Source: Alphaproteobacteria bacterium
Lineage (GTDB): Bacteria; Pseudomonadota; Alphaproteobacteria; Rs-D84
NCBI GenBank assembly: GCA_017650505.1
Contig: JAGCET010000019.1
Coordinates: 1-6,911, forward strand
Reading direction: 5' to 3'
Length of the DNA stretch: 6,911 bases
Shown piece after piece: positions 6,211-6,911 of the stretch; position 1 is the first letter of the stretch; every line of letters begins with the position of its first letter. The position numbers and the translations under genes are program-made. A model generated the notes under the pieces. It ran no database searches. It was not told where the DNA came from and saw only the letters and a program-made list of their open reading frames with translations.

Positions 6211-6911
6211 TTGGCGCCCCCTGTTTGAACAATAAACAGCAATCGCCATAACTGAAAAAACGATACCTTTCGGCAACGGCATGGGCATATGCGGTCTTCA
6301 TTTCGGTGAGGCCCGCAAACGCAGACACCAACATAAACAATGTTGATTTTGGCAGGTGGAAATTGGTCAGCAACACATCAACCGCACGAAACTTATATCC
6401 CGGTGTAATAAATATATCGGTTGTTCGACATATTGGTGCGACACGCTTTCCGTCGGGTGCACCTTGGGCAGCGGATTCCAATGTTCGCATAGATGTTGTT
6501 CCGACCGCAATTACACGCGTGGCATTATTTATTATTTCCGCCTGCGCCGGTGTGATACAGCACCATTCACTGTGCATTTTATGTTCATTCAGATTTTCCG
6601 TTTTAACCGGCATCCAAGTTCCCGCGCCAACATGTAAAGTAACCTTTACAATCTTTGCACCACGGTTTTCAATTTCCGCCATTAATTCATCTGTAAAATG
6701 CAAACCCGCCGTTGGTGCCGCCATTGACCCCAATGGATCGGCATAGACCGTTTGATAACGTGTTTGGTCGGCGATTTCGGCTTCGCGTTTCATATATGGT
6801 GGCAATGGCATTTTTCCAACATGCGCAAGTACATCAAAAACATTGTCGCAATTAAATTTCAACAGCAAACCACTTTCGTCATCTTTATCCATAACGGTAA
6901 TCGTGGTGCCA
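6203..6911 (-). CDS. queA: S-adenosylmethionine:tRNA ribosyltransferase-isomerase, C-terminal part (5' end outside window)
   Basis: QueA transfers and isomerises the ribosyl part of S-adenosylmethionine onto preQ1-34 of tRNA, making epoxyqueuosine. The frame stays open to the window edge at 6911; the Met at 6892 is internal, since residues GTTITV precede it in frame. About 235 residues are present and, by comparison with the 356-residue E. coli protein, roughly the first 130-140 are missing. Numbering from that internal Met, conserved blocks are GKMPLPPYM (26-34), [20 protein letters not shown] (46-65), [12 protein letters not shown] (85-96, Trp where Phe is usual), [16 protein letters not shown] (127-142), [20 protein letters not shown] (174-193) and RFFSYGD (211-217). 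The TGA stop at 6205-6203 overlaps the start of the next gene, making queA the upstream member of the operon seen here. The promoter lies outside the window. Confidence 0.97.
   Translation of the reverse strand, partial: GTTITVMDKDDESGLLLKFNCDNVFDVLAHVGKMPLPPYMKREAEIADQTRYQTVYADPLGSMAAPTAGLHFTDELMAEIENRGAKIVKVTLHVGAGTWMPVKTENLNEHKMHSEWCCITPAQAEIINNATRVIAVGTTSMRTLESAAQGAPDGKRVAPICRTTDIFITPGYKFRAVDVLLTNFHLPKSTLFMLVSAFAGLTEMKTAYAHAVAERYRFFSYGDCCLLFKQGAPNG

Noticed and set aside
6211..6288. Longer form of the 208-residue protein starting at ATG 6288
   Set aside because: It would overlap queA by 86 bp across conserved QueA residues. The ATG at 6210 has a Shine-Dalgarno at the right distance and the classic coupled overlap.
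6890..6892. Met at 6892 as the start of queA
   Set aside because: The frame continues upstream to the window edge and the preceding residues fit the interior of QueA; about 130-140 N-terminal residues are still missing.

Overview
This is a compact, rather A+T-rich bacterial segment that uses the standard code (queA ends in TGA, tryptophan is TGG). The Tgt protein has the wording of alphaproteobacterial homologues (for example PTRAGRTAMAFTRHG). I therefore infer an alphaproteobacterium, perhaps a low-GC host-associated lineage; that placement is inference. There are no insertion sequences, phage integration genes or CRISPR arrays.

Layout, left to right. Positions 16-92 (minus) hold tRNA-Gly(GCC) with an encoded CCA end and an unusual A at discriminator position 73. 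Positions 93-283 are a divergent intergenic region with a 10-bp inverted repeat, a perfect 16-bp palindrome and an extended -10 promoter driving the plus-strand gene at 284-1714. That gene encodes a membrane-anchored protein whose middle looks like a degenerate GH24 (phage-lysozyme-type) domain and whose C-terminal part is TPR repeats. A strong bidirectional terminator at 1736-1764 separates it from a convergent minus-strand gene (1778-2764), which encodes a two-membrane-segment coiled-coil protein with a C-terminal half zinc ribbon. A 14-bp perfect hairpin terminator (2811-2849) insulates this gene from the next operon.

The right half (2852-6911, minus) is one tightly packed operon. In transcription order it is queA (5' end beyond the window), a 208-residue protein of unknown function, an M16 zinc metallopeptidase, tgt, and a 110-residue protein of unknown function. 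Junctions are an 8-bp overlap, 1 bp, 9 bp and 1 bp, and each downstream gene has a Shine-Dalgarno sequence. Tgt exchanges guanine-34 for preQ1 in GUN-anticodon tRNAs. QueA then adds the epoxycyclopentane ring from S-adenosylmethionine. The operon therefore encodes two consecutive steps of queuosine synthesis, with a peptidase and two orphan proteins co-expressed.

No wholly new system is evident. The items most worth a second look are the lysozyme-like/TPR pseudoenzyme candidate, the A73 glycine tRNA, and the two unknown proteins co-transcribed with the queuosine genes.
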